In this document: piece after piece, positions 1 to 9,836 of the stretch
Layout of the letters: each line of letters opens with the position of its first letter
Numbering within the stretch: the first letter of the stretch is position 1
Assembly (NCBI RefSeq): GCF_000312545.1
Contig: NZ_HE997542.1
Coordinates: forward strand, 34,095-98,094
DNA: 64,000 nt
From: Bartonella senegalensis OS02
Lineage (GTDB): Bacteria > Pseudomonadota > Alphaproteobacteria > Rhizobiales > Rhizobiaceae
Direction: 5' to 3'
Made by a program: the position numbers and the translations under genes
Notes under the pieces: model-generated
Told to the model about the DNA's origin: nothing
Database searches by the model: none
Seen by the model: the letters and a program-made list of their open reading frames with translations, nothing else

Positions 1-27
1 AAGCGCCTTTATTGTTAAAGGCGTTTT
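1..27 (+). terminator. Terminator-like hairpin before rpsJ
   Basis: CGCCTTTA (4-11) and TAAAGGCG (16-23) pair around the loop TTGT. The stem can be extended by a G-T and two A-T pairs, and it is followed by TTTT (24-27). It probably ends transcription of the gene to the left, which in related genomes is usually tuf, although that gene is outside the window. The T tract is short, so partial read-through into rpsJ is possible. Confidence 0.6.
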
Positions 28-49
28 GCGTAACAAGGAAATAAAGAGC

Positions 50-358
50 ATGAACAGTCAAAATATCCGCATTCGTTTGAAAGCGTTTGATCACAGAATT
101 CTTGATGCGTCGACGCGTGAGATTGTGTCGACCGCTAAGCGTACTGGTGCGAATGTCCGTGGTCCTATTCCGCTTCCAACGCGGATTGAGAAGTTTACGG
201 TCAATCGTGGACCGCACATCGATAAGAAGAGCCGTGAGCAGTTTGAAATGCGTACACATAAGCGTCTTCTTGATATTGTTGATCCAACACCGCAAACGGT
301 GGATGCGCTTATGAAGCTCGATCTTTCCGCTGGTGTGGATGTCGAGATTAAGCTCTGA
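50..358 (+). CDS. rpsJ: 30S ribosomal protein S10
   Basis: This is the first gene of the S10 operon. S10 sits in the head of the 30S subunit and, as NusE, takes part in transcription antitermination. The 102-residue product has the normal family length and the conserved segments RIRLKAFDH near the N-terminus and RGPIPLPTR in the middle. An in-frame start 24 nt upstream would add eight residues not found in the family, so the ATG at 50 is chosen. rplC follows after 27 nt. Confidence 0.97.
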   Translation: MNSQNIRIRLKAFDHRILDASTREIVSTAKRTGANVRGPIPLPTRIEKFTVNRGPHIDKKSREQFEMRTHKRLLDIVDPTPQTVDALMKLDLSAGVDVEIKL

Positions 359-385
359 GGTTTGAGGACAGAAGGAACAGACCCG

Positions 386-1126
386 ATGCGTTCAGGTGTA
401 ATAGCACAGAAGCTGGGCATGACCCGTATTTATAATGATGCTGGTGAACATGTGCCAGTGACGGTGCTTCGTTTAGAAAATTGTCAAGTTATTGCTCAGC
501 GTACAGTTGAAAAGAATGGTTATACTGCCGTTCAATTAGGTGTAGGTTTTACTAAGGTAAAAAATACCTCGAAAGCTCTTCGTGGACATTTTGCTAAGGC
601 TTGCGTTGAGCCAAAAGCTAAAATAGCAGAATTTCGTGTCAGTCCCGATAATCTTCTTGATGTCGGTACTGAGATTACAGCGGAACATTTTGTTCCGGGG
701 CAGAGGGTTGATGTGACAGGTACGACTATTGGTAAAGGTTTTGCTGGTGTTATGAAACGGCATAATTTTGGTGGTCATCGTGCTTCGCATGGTAATTCAA
801 TCACACATCGTGCTCATGGTTCGACAGGACAATGTCAAGATCCAGGTAAAGTGTTTAAAGGTAAAAAAATGGCTGGCCATATGGGGCAAGTCCGTGTAAC
901 AACACAAAATATTGAGGTTGTTTCTACAGATGTTGAACGTGGTTTGATTTTAGTACGGGGCGCTGTTTCTGGTTCTAAGGGTGCTTGGATTTTGGTGCGG
1001 GATGCTATAAAAAAGTCTCTTCCTGATAATGTGCCAAAGCCTGCTGGTATTCGCCAACTTGCGAAGGAGAAAACGGAAATGGTTGCTCCGATGACGGAAA
1101 CCTCTAAAGCTGAGGGAGCCGAATAA
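386..1126 (+). CDS. rplC: 50S ribosomal protein L3
   Basis: L3 binds 23S rRNA early in assembly and reaches towards the peptidyl transferase centre. The 246-residue product opens with [15 protein letters not shown] and contains the basic central loop [14 protein letters not shown], both typical of L3. The ATG at 386 is preceded by GAAGGAA at a good distance; an upstream in-frame start would add eight unrelated residues. The C-terminus carries the short Ala/Glu-rich tail common in alphaproteobacteria. The stop codon overlaps the rplD start by one base, suggesting translational coupling. Confidence 0.97.
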   Translation: MRSGVIAQKLGMTRIYNDAGEHVPVTVLRLENCQVIAQRTVEKNGYTAVQLGVGFTKVKNTSKALRGHFAKACVEPKAKIAEFRVSPDNLLDVGTEITAEHFVPGQRVDVTGTTIGKGFAGVMKRHNFGGHRASHGNSITHRAHGSTGQCQDPGKVFKGKKMAGHMGQVRVTTQNIEVVSTDVERGLILVRGAVSGSKGAWILVRDAIKKSLPDNVPKPAGIRQLAKEKTEMVAPMTETSKAEGAE

Positions 1127-1746
1127 TGGATCTTTTGATAAAAACTCTTGATGGGAATGAGGCTGGTAAATTAGAGGTCTTGGAGAGTGTTTTTGGTCTT
1201 GTGCCGCGTGAGGATATTTTGCAACGTGTTGTCCGTTGGCAGCTTGCGCGTCGTCAACAGGGGACACATCAATCGCAGGGACGATCTGATGTATCACGGA
1301 CAGGGGCAAAGATGTTTAAGCAAAAAGGAACTGGACGTGCTCGGCACTCGTCTGCTCGTGCGCCACAGTTTCGAGGTGGGGGTAAAGCGCATGGTCCGGT
1401 TACTCGTAGTCATGCCCATGACCTACCTAAAAAGGTTCGTGCACTTGGATTGCGTCTTGCTTTGTCAGCAAAATTAAAAGCAAATGATTTGATTGTTATT
1501 GATGAGTTGAATGTTAAGGATGCTAAAACCAAAGTGCTTGTTTCTTGTTTTGCTAATCTTGGGTTTAATAATGCTCTTTTAGTTGGTGGCAACGAAATTG
1601 ATAACAATTTCAGTCGTGCTGCATCTAATATTCCTAATATTGATATTCTACCAGTTCAAGGAATTAATGTTTATGATATTTTGCGTCGCAGCAAACTTGT
1701 TTTGTCAAAAACAGCTGTCGAGGCTCTTGAGGAGCGTTTTAAATGA
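1126..1746 (+). CDS. rplD: 50S ribosomal protein L4
   Basis: L4 lines the peptide exit tunnel, and in E. coli it also represses the S10 operon. The 206-residue product shows the conserved loop around [13 protein letters not shown] and RGGGKAHGP (residues about 63-93), which inserts into the tunnel. Its ATG shares a base with the rplC stop and its end overlaps rplW by 4 nt, so the three genes are tightly coupled. Whether this L4 regulates its operon is unknown, because the leader carries no recognisable E. coli-type structure. Confidence 0.97.
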   Translation: MDLLIKTLDGNEAGKLEVLESVFGLVPREDILQRVVRWQLARRQQGTHQSQGRSDVSRTGAKMFKQKGTGRARHSSARAPQFRGGGKAHGPVTRSHAHDLPKKVRALGLRLALSAKLKANDLIVIDELNVKDAKTKVLVSCFANLGFNNALLVGGNEIDNNFSRAASNIPNIDILPVQGINVYDILRRSKLVLSKTAVEALEERFK

Positions 1747-2036
1747 AAAACCTTCGCCATTATGATATAATTGTTAGTCCAGTTATTACTGAAAAGTCGA
1801 CGATGATTTCTGAGTATAATCAAGTTGCTTTTAATGTCGCGCCGAAAGCGACAAAGCCTGAAATTAAGGCTGCTGTTGAGGCACTTTTTAGCGTTAAAGT
1901 TAAAGCGGTTAATACGATAGTCCGTAAAGGTAAAGTGAAGCGTTTCAAAGGTATTGTTGGTCGGCAAAATGATGTCAAGAAAGCGATCGTGACACTGGCG
2001 AGTGGTCAGTCCATCGACGTTTCGACAGGTCTTTAG
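1743..2036 (+). CDS. rplW: 50S ribosomal protein L23
   Basis: L23 lies at the tunnel exit and forms the docking site for trigger factor and SRP. The product has 97 residues, the normal length. It opens with [13 protein letters not shown], the family signature, and ends in the beta-rich core around [14 protein letters not shown]. It overlaps rplD by 4 nt (ATGA) and precedes rplB by 21 nt. Confidence 0.97.
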   Translation: MKNLRHYDIIVSPVITEKSTMISEYNQVAFNVAPKATKPEIKAAVEALFSVKVKAVNTIVRKGKVKRFKGIVGRQNDVKKAIVTLASGQSIDVSTGL

Positions 2037-2057
2037 AGAGGCTCGGAGATAAGAATA

Positions 2058-2891
2058 ATGGCACTTAAGCAATTTAATCCAACTACGCCCGGGCAACGTC
2101 AGCTTGTTATCGTAGATCGTTCTTGTCTTTATAAGGGTAAACCTGTAAAGGCTTTGACTGAAGGTTTGACATCGAAAGGTGGGCGTAATAATCGTGGTCG
2201 CATTACTGCTCGTTTTCAGGGTGGTGGTCATAAGCGCAGCTATCGATTTGTTGATTTTAAGCGTTTTAAACGTGGTATTTCTGCAAAGGTTGAGCGTTTG
2301 GAATATGATCCCAATCGTACTGCTTTTATTGCACTTATTCGCTATGAAGATGGACAATTAAGTTATATTCTTGCACCACAACGTCTTGATATTGGTGATT
2401 CTGTTATTGCTGGTTCAAACGTTGATATTAAGCCAGGTAACGCTTTGCCGCTTGCTAATATGCCAGTAGGGACGATTATTCATAATGTTGAGATGAAACC
2501 AGGAAAAGGTGGCCAAATTGCACGTTCAGCTGGCTCTTATGCTCAGCTGGTTGGTCGAGATCAGGGAATGGCTATTCTTCGTCTTAATTCTGGTGAACAG
2601 CGTTTGGTGTCTAGTATTTGTTTTGCAACTGTTGGTGCTGTTTCAAATCCTGATCATGCAAATATTAGTGATAGTAAAGCAGGGAGGTCGCGTTGGCGTG
2701 GCAGGCGCCCACATGTTCGTGGTGTTGCTATGAACCCCGTTGATCATCCGCATGGTGGTGGTGAGGGTCGTACATCAGGGGGGCGTCATCCTGTGTCTCC
2801 TTGGGGTAAGCCTACTAAGGGTAAGCGTACACGTTCTAATAAAGCCACTGATAAATTTATTATGCGTACGCGTCATCAGCGCAAGAAATGA
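2058..2891 (+). CDS. rplB: 50S ribosomal protein L2
   Basis: L2 is needed for subunit joining and peptidyl transferase activity. The product is 277 residues, as expected. It has GRNNRGRIT near residue 43 and the C-terminal signature [16 protein letters not shown], which includes the histidine important for activity, followed by a basic tail. Spacing to rpsS is 15 nt. Confidence 0.98.
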   Translation: MALKQFNPTTPGQRQLVIVDRSCLYKGKPVKALTEGLTSKGGRNNRGRITARFQGGGHKRSYRFVDFKRFKRGISAKVERLEYDPNRTAFIALIRYEDGQLSYILAPQRLDIGDSVIAGSNVDIKPGNALPLANMPVGTIIHNVEMKPGKGGQIARSAGSYAQLVGRDQGMAILRLNSGEQRLVSSICFATVGAVSNPDHANISDSKAGRSRWRGRRPHVRGVAMNPVDHPHGGGEGRTSGGRHPVSPWGKPTKGKRTRSNKATDKFIMRTRHQRKK

Positions 2892-2906
2892 GAAAGGTAG
2901 TCTGGA

Positions 2907-3185
2907 GTGGTTCGTTCAGTTTGGAAAGGTCCGTTTGTTGACGGCTATCTTCTTGCTAAAGCAGAGAAGGTACGTGCAAGTGGACGTAATGAGGTTATAA
3001 AAATATGGAGTCGTCGCTCTACTATTTTACCGCAATTTGTTGGTTTGACTTTTGGTGTTCACAACGGTAATAAGCATGTTCCTGTTTCTGTTTCGGAAGA
3101 GATGGTTGGGCATAAGTTTGGTGAGTTCGCTCCCACTCGGACTTATTATGGGCATGGTGCAGATAAGAAAGCGAAGAGGAAGTAG
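2907..3185 (+). CDS. rpsS: 30S ribosomal protein S19
   Basis: S19 forms a complex with S13 in the 30S head. The 92-residue product begins with [14 protein letters not shown], which fixes the GTG at 2907 as the start because this is the conserved N-terminus. [19 protein letters not shown] closes the protein. Only 2 nt separate it from rplV. Confidence 0.97.
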   Translation: MVRSVWKGPFVDGYLLAKAEKVRASGRNEVIKIWSRRSTILPQFVGLTFGVHNGNKHVPVSVSEEMVGHKFGEFAPTRTYYGHGADKKAKRK

Positions 3186-3187
3186 GG

Positions 3188-3577
3188 ATGGGAAAAGCTA
3201 AGGTTCCGCGCCAGCTTAAAGATAATGAGGCGAAAGCTGTGGCTCGGACAATTCGTGTTAGTCCGCAAAAACTTAATTTGGTTGCTGCGATGATTCGTGG
3301 TAAAAGAGTGAGTGCGGCACTGGCTGATTTAACATTTTCACGTAAACGTATTGCTGGGACAGTGAAAAAAACCCTTGAATCAGCGATTGCAAATGCAGAA
3401 AATAACCATGATCTTGATATTGATTCGCTTATTGTTGCAGAGGCTTATGTTGGTAAGTCGATAGTCATGAAGCGTTTTCACGTTCGTGGTCGTGGACGCG
3501 CTAGTCGCATTGAACGTCCATTTTCGCATCTTACTATTGTTGTTCGTGAAGTTACCGAAAAAGTGGAGGCAGCATAA
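3188..3577 (+). CDS. rplV: 50S ribosomal protein L22
   Basis: L22 contacts all 23S rRNA domains and its beta hairpin lines the exit tunnel, where macrolide-resistance changes arise. The 129-residue product shows [17 protein letters not shown] early and the hairpin [19 protein letters not shown] near the C-terminus, with no obvious insertion or deletion in the hairpin. The stop overlaps the rpsC start by one base. Confidence 0.97.
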   Translation: MGKAKVPRQLKDNEAKAVARTIRVSPQKLNLVAAMIRGKRVSAALADLTFSRKRIAGTVKKTLESAIANAENNHDLDIDSLIVAEAYVGKSIVMKRFHVRGRGRASRIERPFSHLTIVVREVTEKVEAA

Positions 3578-4290
3578 TGGGTCAGAAGATCAATCCAATA
3601 GGACTTCGTCTTGGAGTTAATCGGACTTGGGATTCTCGTTGGTATGCTGATAGTGGTGAGTATGGCCGTCTGCTTCATGAGGATTTGAAAATTCGTCTCT
3701 ATGTGCTTGAAGAACTTAAACAAGCAGCTGTTTCTAAGGTTGTTATTGAGCGTCCTCATAAGAAATGTCGTGTAACGATTTATTCAGCGCGTCCTGGTCT
3801 GATTATTGGTAAAAAGGGTGCTGATATTGAGAAGCTTCGCCGTAAGCTTTCAGAGATGACAGATGCTGAAACTTCGTTGAATATAGTGGAGATTCATAAG
3901 CCCGAGATTGATGCAACAATTATTGCGCAATCCATTGCTCAACAATTAGAGCGTCGTGTTGCTTTTCGGCGTGCAATGAAGCGTGCAGTTCAATCAGCTC
4001 TACGTCTTGGGGCAGAGGGTATTCGTATCAACTGTTCTGGTCGTCTTGGTGGCGCTGAAATTGCTCGTATGGAATGGTATCGTGAGGGTCGTGTTCCACT
4101 TCATACCTTGCGTTCTGATGTTGATTACGGTACAGCAGAGGCTAAGACTGCTTATGGTATTTGTGGTGTTAAGGTCTGGGTCTTTAAGGGTGAGATTCTC
4201 GAATATGATCCAATGGCTTCGGAACGTCGTGCGGCAGAAGCAGATCATTCTGGTTCTTCGTCCAGTTCTCGTCGCCGTGAAAATACCTAA
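3577..4290 (+). CDS. rpsC: 30S ribosomal protein S3
   Basis: S3 forms part of the mRNA entry channel. The 237-residue product has a type II KH domain with the [14 protein letters not shown] loop (about residues 69-82) and the C-terminal motif around [14 protein letters not shown]. It ends in a serine- and arginine-rich extension, which is variable in this family. A 35-nt spacer separates it from rplP. Confidence 0.97.
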   Translation: MGQKINPIGLRLGVNRTWDSRWYADSGEYGRLLHEDLKIRLYVLEELKQAAVSKVVIERPHKKCRVTIYSARPGLIIGKKGADIEKLRRKLSEMTDAETSLNIVEIHKPEIDATIIAQSIAQQLERRVAFRRAMKRAVQSALRLGAEGIRINCSGRLGGAEIARMEWYREGRVPLHTLRSDVDYGTAEAKTAYGICGVKVWVFKGEILEYDPMASERRAAEADHSGSSSSSRRRENT

Positions 4291-4325
4291 TTTTATGATT
4301 GAGCTAAATTTTGGAGTAGAGAGCA

Positions 4326-4739
4326 ATGTTACAGCCAAAGCGCACAAAGTTCCGTAAACAGTTCAAGGGTCGTATTCACGGTGTTTCTAAAGGTGGTACG
4401 GATTTAAATTTCGGTGCTTATGGTTTAAAGGCTGTTGAACCGGAGAGAGTTACCGCACGCCAAATTGAAGCGGCGCGTCGTGCGATTACGCGTTATATGA
4501 AACGCTCTGGTCGTGTGTGGATTCGCATTTTTCCAGATCTTCCGGTTACATCTAAACCAACCGAAGTTCGTATGGGTAAAGGTAAAGGAAGTGTTGATTA
4601 TTGGGCAGCTCGTGTGGCGCCTGGGCGCATTATGTTTGAGCTTGATGGGGTTCCTGAAGATGTGGCACGTGAGGCACTAAGATTGGGTGCTGCGAAGTTA
4701 CCTGTTAAGACACGTTTCATCCAGCGTATTGCTGAATAA
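4326..4739 (+). CDS. rplP: 50S ribosomal protein L16
   Basis: L16 organises the A-site region of the large subunit. The product has the usual length of 137 residues. It begins [16 protein letters not shown] and contains the conserved [12 protein letters not shown] segment near residue 79. AGAGAG just upstream serves as ribosome-binding site, and rpmC follows after 12 nt. Confidence 0.97.
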   Translation: MLQPKRTKFRKQFKGRIHGVSKGGTDLNFGAYGLKAVEPERVTARQIEAARRAITRYMKRSGRVWIRIFPDLPVTSKPTEVRMGKGKGSVDYWAARVAPGRIMFELDGVPEDVAREALRLGAAKLPVKTRFIQRIAE

Positions 4740-4751
4740 AGAGGTTAAGCG

Positions 4752-4952
4752 ATGAAGGCCAAGGAATTACGGGCGCAAACACTCGACCAAATGAAGGATG
4801 AGTTGGTAAAATTGAAGAAAGAGCAGTTTAATTTGCGCTTTCAAAAGGCGACAGGGCAATTAGAAAAGGTTTCACGTGTTAAGCAAGTTCGTCGTGATAT
4901 TGCGCGTGTTAAAACTTTCCTTCGTCAGAAGATAAACGAAAGTAAGGTTTAA
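4752..4952 (+). CDS. rpmC: 50S ribosomal protein L29
   Basis: L29 is a small helical protein near the tunnel exit beside L23. The 66-residue product shows the family pattern: [15 protein letters not shown], then [11 protein letters not shown] and [14 protein letters not shown]. It is 11 nt upstream of rpsQ. Confidence 0.96.
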   Translation: MKAKELRAQTLDQMKDELVKLKKEQFNLRFQKATGQLEKVSRVKQVRRDIARVKTFLRQKINESKV

Positions 4953-4963
4953 GGAAATAAGAG

Positions 4964-5206
4964 ATGCCTAAACGCATTTTGCAAGGTGTTGTCGTAAGTG
5001 ACAAAAACGATAAGACTGTAGTTGTTAAAGTGGAACGTCGTTATTCTCACCCACTTCTCAAGAAGACTGTTAGGCAGTCTAAAAAGTATAAGGCGCATGA
5101 TGAGGGTAACCAGTTTAAAGTTGGGGATCAAATTTTTATTCAGGAATCTAAACCGATTTCGAAAGATAAGCGTTGGATTGTTGTTAAAGACAGTGTAGCG
5201 TATTAA
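4964..5206 (+). CDS. rpsQ: 30S ribosomal protein S17
   Basis: S17 is an OB-fold protein that binds 16S rRNA early in assembly. The 80-residue product opens with [18 protein letters not shown] and carries the [16 protein letters not shown] stretch typical of the family. It is followed by an unusually long 140-nt spacer before rplN, which may hold a regulatory element. Confidence 0.97.
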   Translation: MPKRILQGVVVSDKNDKTVVVKVERRYSHPLLKKTVRQSKKYKAHDEGNQFKVGDQIFIQESKPISKDKRWIVVKDSVAY

Positions 5207-5294
5207 CTAGGCTTATTGTTTTGAGATTTGACAGTGGTTTTTCCATTTGTAGGTTTGAAGGCAAGAGCTTTATTGTTATTTGGCAGGCAAGTCT

Positions 5295-5316
5295 GGGTAT
5301 GTTAGAAGCATAACCC
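5295..5316 (+). promoter_or_regulatory. Small hairpin in the rpsQ-rplN spacer
   Basis: GGGTATG (5295-5301) can pair with CATAACCC (5309-5316), leaving one A bulged and a short loop, 31 nt before the rplN start. No T run follows, so it does not look like a terminator. It may belong to a leader at the spc boundary. Function is inferred only from position and pairing. Confidence 0.3.
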
Positions 5317-5346
5317 GATATAAGTGTTAAGAGAAGGTGGCCAGTC

Positions 5347-5715
5347 ATGATTCAGATGCAAACAAACCTCGACGTTGCCGATAATTCCGGCGCTCGTCGT
5401 GTCATGTGCATCAAGGTGTTAGGCGGTTCAAAGCGAAAATATGCTTCGGTCGGTGACATTATTGTTGTTTCGGTTAAGGATGCTATTCCTCGTGGACGTG
5501 TTAAAAAAGGGGATGTGATGAAGGCTGTAGTGGTTCGTACTGCTAAGGATATTCGTCGCGCAGACGGCAGTATCATTCGTTTTGATGGTAATGCTGCTGT
5601 TTTGGTAGATAATAAGAAAGAGCCGATCGGTACACGTATCTTTGGACCAGTTCCCCGCGAACTTCGTGGTAGGAATCATATGAAGATTATCTCGCTCGCT
5701 CCTGAAGTATTATAG
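5347..5715 (+). CDS. rplN: 50S ribosomal protein L14
   Basis: L14 sits at the subunit interface, forms bridges to 16S rRNA and binds the silencing factor RsfS. The 122-residue product begins [19 protein letters not shown] and ends in the [17 protein letters not shown] block seen across bacteria. It starts the spc half of the cluster, and rplX follows after 18 nt. Confidence 0.98.
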   Translation: MIQMQTNLDVADNSGARRVMCIKVLGGSKRKYASVGDIIVVSVKDAIPRGRVKKGDVMKAVVVRTAKDIRRADGSIIRFDGNAAVLVDNKKEPIGTRIFGPVPRELRGRNHMKIISLAPEVL

Positions 5716-5733
5716 TGATAAGGAGCGGATGTT

Positions 5734-6048
5734 ATGCAGAAGATTCGAAAGGGTGATAAAGTTGTTGTTTTATCCGGTAAGGATAAGGGATGTAGTGGTG
5801 AAGTGATTAAGGTGAGTCCAAAGGAAGGTAAAGCTTTTGTTCGTGGTGTGAATATGATTAAACGTCATCAGCGTCAGACGCAAAAGCAGGAGGCTGGGAT
5901 TGTTTCTAAAGAGGCCTCGATTCATTTATCTAATTTGGCCATTGCTGATCCTAAAGATGGTAAACCTACGCGTGTGGGTTTTCGTGTGAATGCAGATGGT
6001 AATAAGGTTCGTTTTGCCAAGCGTTCGGGAGAATTGATTAATGGCTGA
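5734..6048 (+). CDS. rplX: 50S ribosomal protein L24
   Basis: L24 initiates large-subunit assembly. The 104-residue product has an N-terminal KOW motif ([17 protein letters not shown]) and the [14 protein letters not shown] segment. Its last 8 nt overlap the rplE start, a tight coupling. Confidence 0.97.
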   Translation: MQKIRKGDKVVVLSGKDKGCSGEVIKVSPKEGKAFVRGVNMIKRHQRQTQKQEAGIVSKEASIHLSNLAIADPKDGKPTRVGFRVNADGNKVRFAKRSGELING

Positions 6049-6598
6049 GGAAAAACAAACGCCCCGCATGAAAACGCATTATTTTGAAGTTGTTCGTAAA
6101 ACACTTCAGGAAAAGTTTCGTTATAAAAATGCAATGCAAATTCCGCGGGTTGATAAAATTGTGGTTAATATGGGGATTGGCGAGGCAACTGCCGATTCTA
6201 AGAAGCCATCTCTTGCTGCTGAGGATTTAGGACTCATAACAGGTCAGAAGGCTGTTGTTACCCGTGCGCGTAATTCTATTGCGACCTTTAAAGTTCGTGA
6301 AGGTATGCCGCTTGGGGCTAAAGTTACATTGCGTAAAGATCGTATGTTTGAGTTTTTGGATCGTCTTGTTACGATTGCACTTCCGCGGGTTCGTGACTTT
6401 CGTGGTTTGAACCCAAAGAGCTTTGATGGTCGTGGTAATTTTGCTATGGGTATTAAAGAGCATATTATCTTTCCAGAGATCAATTATGATAAAGTTGATC
6501 AAATTTGGGGTATGGATATTATCGTTTGTACGACAGCGAAAACGGATGATGAAGCGCGTGAGTTATTGCGTGCTTTTAATTTCCCTTTTCGTTCGTAA
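6041..6598 (+). CDS. rplE: 50S ribosomal protein L5
   Basis: L5 binds 5S rRNA and contacts the P-site tRNA. The 185-residue product has the [16 protein letters not shown] segment (about residues 33-48) and the C-terminal [17 protein letters not shown] signature. The short charged N-terminal extension before residue 10 is normal for rhizobial L5. Confidence 0.97.
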   Translation: MAEEKQTPRMKTHYFEVVRKTLQEKFRYKNAMQIPRVDKIVVNMGIGEATADSKKPSLAAEDLGLITGQKAVVTRARNSIATFKVREGMPLGAKVTLRKDRMFEFLDRLVTIALPRVRDFRGLNPKSFDGRGNFAMGIKEHIIFPEINYDKVDQIWGMDIIVCTTAKTDDEARELLRAFNFPFRS

Positions 6599-6622
6599 CG
6601 GCAAACGGAGCGAGGTAGGATT

Positions 6623-6928
6623 ATGGCCAAAGTAAGTGCCGTTGAAAAAAATAAGCGTCGTGAAGTGATGGTGAAGCGTTACGCTGCACGTCGTGCACGT
6701 TTGAAGGCGATCGTTATGGATCAGAAGATTTCGCTCGAAGAACGTTTTAAAGCTTCTGTCCAATTAGCAGAATTACCACGTAATTCTGCAAAAGTTCGTG
6801 TTCGTAATCGTTGTGAGGTTTCAGGGCGTCCCCGGGCTTATTATCGTAAATTAAGAATGTCGCGAATTGCATTGCGTGAACTTGGTTCTGTAGGGCACAT
6901 TCCCGGTATTGTTAAGTCTAGTTGGTGA
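6623..6928 (+). CDS. rpsN: 30S ribosomal protein S14
   Basis: S14 is a 30S head protein. This is the 101-residue form without the CxxC-CxxC zinc ribbon, the usual long type. It carries [20 protein letters not shown], the conserved C-terminal block. It lies between rplE and rpsH as expected for the spc order. Confidence 0.97.
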   Translation: MAKVSAVEKNKRREVMVKRYAARRARLKAIVMDQKISLEERFKASVQLAELPRNSAKVRVRNRCEVSGRPRAYYRKLRMSRIALRELGSVGHIPGIVKSSW

Positions 6929-6942
6929 GAGGAGATTACTTA

Positions 6943-7341
6943 ATGTCTATGTCAGATCCTCTTGGTGATATGTTAACACGTATTCGTAATGCGCTTGGTC
7001 GTAAAAAAGGAAAGGTGATTACGCCTGCTTCTAAGCTTCGTGCCCGTGTGCTTGATGTTCTTCAGGCAGAAGGTTATATTCGCGGATATAATCAAGTCGA
7101 TTTAGGTGATGGAAAATCTGAAATTGAAATCGAGTTGAAATATTTTGAAGGGCTGGCTGCTATTCGTGAGATTTCACGTGTTTCAAAGCCGGGTCGTCGT
7201 GTTTATGTTTCTGCTAAGTCAATTCCTCACGTGGCAAATGGTCTTGGTATTTCGATTTTATCAACTCCTAAAGGCGTTATGGCGGATCATGAAGCGCGTG
7301 AGCAAAATGTCGGTGGAGAGCTTCTTTGTCGTGTTTTCTAG
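6943..7341 (+). CDS. rpsH: 30S ribosomal protein S8
   Basis: S8 binds the central domain of 16S rRNA and in E. coli represses the spc operon. The 132-residue product begins [17 protein letters not shown] and ends [10 protein letters not shown], both canonical. GAGAGGAG at 6927-6934 supports the ATG at 6943; an upstream in-frame start would add seven residues. A second ATG two codons later is also possible. Confidence 0.97.
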   Translation: MSMSDPLGDMLTRIRNALGRKKGKVITPASKLRARVLDVLQAEGYIRGYNQVDLGDGKSEIEIELKYFEGLAAIREISRVSKPGRRVYVSAKSIPHVANGLGISILSTPKGVMADHEAREQNVGGELLCRVF

Positions 7342-7379
7342 ATTGTCTCAAGAAAACAGAAGAAAAATAGGTTAGAACA

Positions 7380-7913
7380 ATGTCTCGTATTGGAAAAAAG
7401 CCCATTTCAGTTCCTTCTGGTGTTACTGCAACTGTTGAAGGTCAGTTGGTTAAGGCAAAGGGTCCGAAAGGTGAACTTAGTTATCTTGTTAATGATGAAG
7501 TTTTAGTCAAGCTCGAGGAAGATGTTATATCGGTTTCGCCGCGAGATCACTCAAAAGGTGCGCGTTCTAAATGGGGGATGTCGCGTTCAATGATTGAAAA
7601 TATTTTTTGTGGTGTCAAGGATGGTTTTGAAAAAAGGCTAGAGATTAACGGTGTTGGTTATCGTGCTGCTTTGCAGGGGAAGGATATTCAATTATCGTTA
7701 GGTTTTTCGCACGATGTGATTTATAAAGTGCCATTGGGTGTCACTGTGACCGTTCCTAAGCCTACAGAAATTGTTGTTTCTGGAATTGATAAACAGCAAG
7801 TTGGGCAAGTTGCAGCAGAAATTCGGGAATATCGTAGACCTGAGCCTTACAAAGGTAAAGGTGTTAAGCATGCAGATGAGCGTATCTTTCGTAAAGAAGG
7901 CAAAAAGAAATAA
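7380..7913 (+). CDS. rplF: 50S ribosomal protein L6
   Basis: L6 lies near the GTPase-associated centre. The 177-residue product has two tandem related domains. The start [15 protein letters not shown] and the C-terminal signature [14 protein letters not shown] are conserved. It is separated from rplR by 12 nt. Confidence 0.97.
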   Translation: MSRIGKKPISVPSGVTATVEGQLVKAKGPKGELSYLVNDEVLVKLEEDVISVSPRDHSKGARSKWGMSRSMIENIFCGVKDGFEKRLEINGVGYRAALQGKDIQLSLGFSHDVIYKVPLGVTVTVPKPTEIVVSGIDKQQVGQVAAEIREYRRPEPYKGKGVKHADERIFRKEGKKK

Positions 7914-7925
7914 GGGTCTTGCATC

Positions 7926-8288
7926 ATGGTTTCATCTAAGGACAATATTCAGCGTCGTGCACGGCGTGTTCGGCGGAGAATCAAAATGGTTTCTAATGAT
8001 CGTCCGCGGCTTAGTGTTTATCGTTCAAATCAAAACATTTATGCTCAAATTATTGATGATTTGCGTGGATGTACGCTTGTTTCTGCGTCTACCCTTGATG
8101 GTGATTTGAGAAAAACATTAAAGAGTGGTTCTGATAAAGAAGCGGCTTTTGCTGTTGGTAAATTAATTGCTGAGCGTGCCAAGAAAGTTGGTGTCAATGA
8201 AGTGGTTTTTGATCGTGGTGCTTATGTTTATCATGGTAGAGTAAAAGCTCTGGCTGAAGCTGCTCGTGAAGGTGGCTTGAATTTCTAA
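7926..8288 (+). CDS. rplR: 50S ribosomal protein L18
   Basis: L18 binds 5S rRNA together with L5 and L25. The 120-residue product shows [20 protein letters not shown] in the middle and ends [19 protein letters not shown], the family signature. A 115-nt spacer, long for this cluster, separates it from rpsE. Confidence 0.97.
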   Translation: MVSSKDNIQRRARRVRRRIKMVSNDRPRLSVYRSNQNIYAQIIDDLRGCTLVSASTLDGDLRKTLKSGSDKEAAFAVGKLIAERAKKVGVNEVVFDRGAYVYHGRVKALAEAAREGGLNF

Positions 8289-8403
8289 GGTGGCTTATTT
8301 AAAAAATTGATGTAAAGAGATTTTAGGGCGTTTCGTTTAAGTTCCTTTGCTTTGATGATGGGACTTTGTTAACGTGCTTCCGGAAAAGAAAAAGGAATGA
8401 GGA

Positions 8404-8952
8404 ATGGCACAAAAAGAACGTAATGAGCGAGATGAACGTGAGAATGAATTTGTCGATAGGCTTGTTCATATCAATCGTGTTGCTAAAGTTGTAAAGGGTG
8501 GTCGACGTTTTGGTTTTGCTGCTCTTGTTGTTGTTGGGGATCAAAAGGGACGTGTAGGATTTGGTCATGGTAAAGCACGTGAAGTACCAGAGGCGGTTCG
8601 TAAAGCTACAGAATCTGCAAAGCGCGGAATGATTTATGTTCCACTTCGCTCTGGGCGGACTTTGCATCATGATCTTGAAGGACGTCATGGAGCTGGTCGT
8701 GTTTTATTGCGTTCGGCTTCTGCTGGTACTGGTATTATCGCTGGGGGACCCATGCGGGCTATTTTTGAAACCCTTGGTATGCAGGATGTTGTTGCAAAAT
8801 CATTAGGATCTTCTAATCCTTATAATATGGTGCGTGCAACTTTTGATGCGTTAAAGCGTCAAATGCATCCTAGGGATATTGCAGTTCAACGTGGTATCAA
8901 ATACTCGATCTTACAGGCACGCCGTCAGCATTTGGTTGATGTGGAAGGGTAG
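8404..8952 (+). CDS. rpsE: 30S ribosomal protein S5
   Basis: S5 affects translational accuracy and forms part of the mRNA entry site. The 182-residue product has the double-stranded RNA-binding-like domain starting at [19 protein letters not shown] and the [13 protein letters not shown] segment, then the second domain with [13 protein letters not shown]. The GGAATGAGGAATG context places a ribosome-binding site just before the ATG at 8404. Confidence 0.97.
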   Translation: MAQKERNERDERENEFVDRLVHINRVAKVVKGGRRFGFAALVVVGDQKGRVGFGHGKAREVPEAVRKATESAKRGMIYVPLRSGRTLHHDLEGRHGAGRVLLRSASAGTGIIAGGPMRAIFETLGMQDVVAKSLGSSNPYNMVRATFDALKRQMHPRDIAVQRGIKYSILQARRQHLVDVEG

Positions 8953-8983
8953 TTTCTGAGATTATCAGAAAAGGAATTAAGAA

Positions 8984-9190
8984 ATGGTTCAGAAAAAATC
9001 TCAGAAGAGTAAAACTGTAACGGTCGAACAAATTGGAAGTCCGATTCGGAATTCACAGATTCAGCGTGCGACTTTAAAGGGACTCGGATTAAATAAAATG
9101 CATCGGAGGCGTGTTTTAGAGGATACGCTTTGCGTGCGGGGGATGATCGCTAAAGTTCAGCATCTTGTTCGTGTTGTGGATGAAAGTTAA
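8984..9190 (+). CDS. rpmD: 50S ribosomal protein L30
   Basis: L30 is a small large-subunit protein. The 68-residue product shows [21 protein letters not shown] and the [15 protein letters not shown] segment. It lies 31 nt after rpsE and 20 nt before rplO. Confidence 0.96.
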   Translation: MVQKKSQKSKTVTVEQIGSPIRNSQIQRATLKGLGLNKMHRRRVLEDTLCVRGMIAKVQHLVRVVDES

Positions 9191-9210
9191 AGGTTGCAGG
9201 AGTGTAAAAT

Positions 9211-9678
9211 ATGAAACTCAATGAATTGAGTGATTGCAAAGGTGCAACGAGAAATCGTAAACGTGTTGGACGTGGTATTGGTTCTGGTACCGGTAAAACT
9301 GGTGGTCGTGGTGTAAAAGGGCAAAAATCACGTTCTGGTGTTTCGCTTAATGGTTTTGAAGGTGGGCAAATGCCTATCTATCGTCGTTTGCCAAAGCGTG
9401 GATTTAGAAATTTTTTCGCCAAGGATTATAACGAAGTCTCCTTGGGGCGTATTCAGTTGGCGGTTGATGCAGGAAAGTTGGATGTTGAAAAACCTGTTGA
9501 TATTATTGCGCTGAAAGAAGCAGGTATTATTCGCCGTGTTAAGGATGGAGTTCGTCTTCTTTCTGATGGTGAATTGAAAGCAAAAATTTCTTTTAATGTT
9601 TCTTATGCTTCTGAGGCTGCTCGTCTTAAAATTGAAAAAGCTGGTGGGCAAATTCATTTTCCTGAAACTGTTCGGTAA
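9211..9678 (+). CDS. rplO: 50S ribosomal protein L15
   Basis: L15 is a late-assembly protein of the large subunit. The 155-residue product has the Gly/Arg-rich N-terminus ([20 protein letters not shown], about residues 22-41) and the [15 protein letters not shown] block. A 158-nt spacer before secY contains a weak inverted repeat, ATGATGT (9691-9697) with ACATCAT (9711-9717). Confidence 0.97.
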   Translation: MKLNELSDCKGATRNRKRVGRGIGSGTGKTGGRGVKGQKSRSGVSLNGFEGGQMPIYRRLPKRGFRNFFAKDYNEVSLGRIQLAVDAGKLDVEKPVDIIALKEAGIIRRVKDGVRLLSDGELKAKISFNVSYASEAARLKIEKAGGQIHFPETVR

Positions 9679-9836
9679 GTCTTTTCTCTGATGATGTTTG
9701 GGGGATTTATACATCATTCACAGATGTCTTTTTATGAGAATTGTTTAGCTTGTGTATTTATTTTATTATGAAAGTATGAATTTTAAAGTTATACTTCTGT
9801 GATTTAAAGAACTGGAGTGTGGACGGGAGACGTTTT

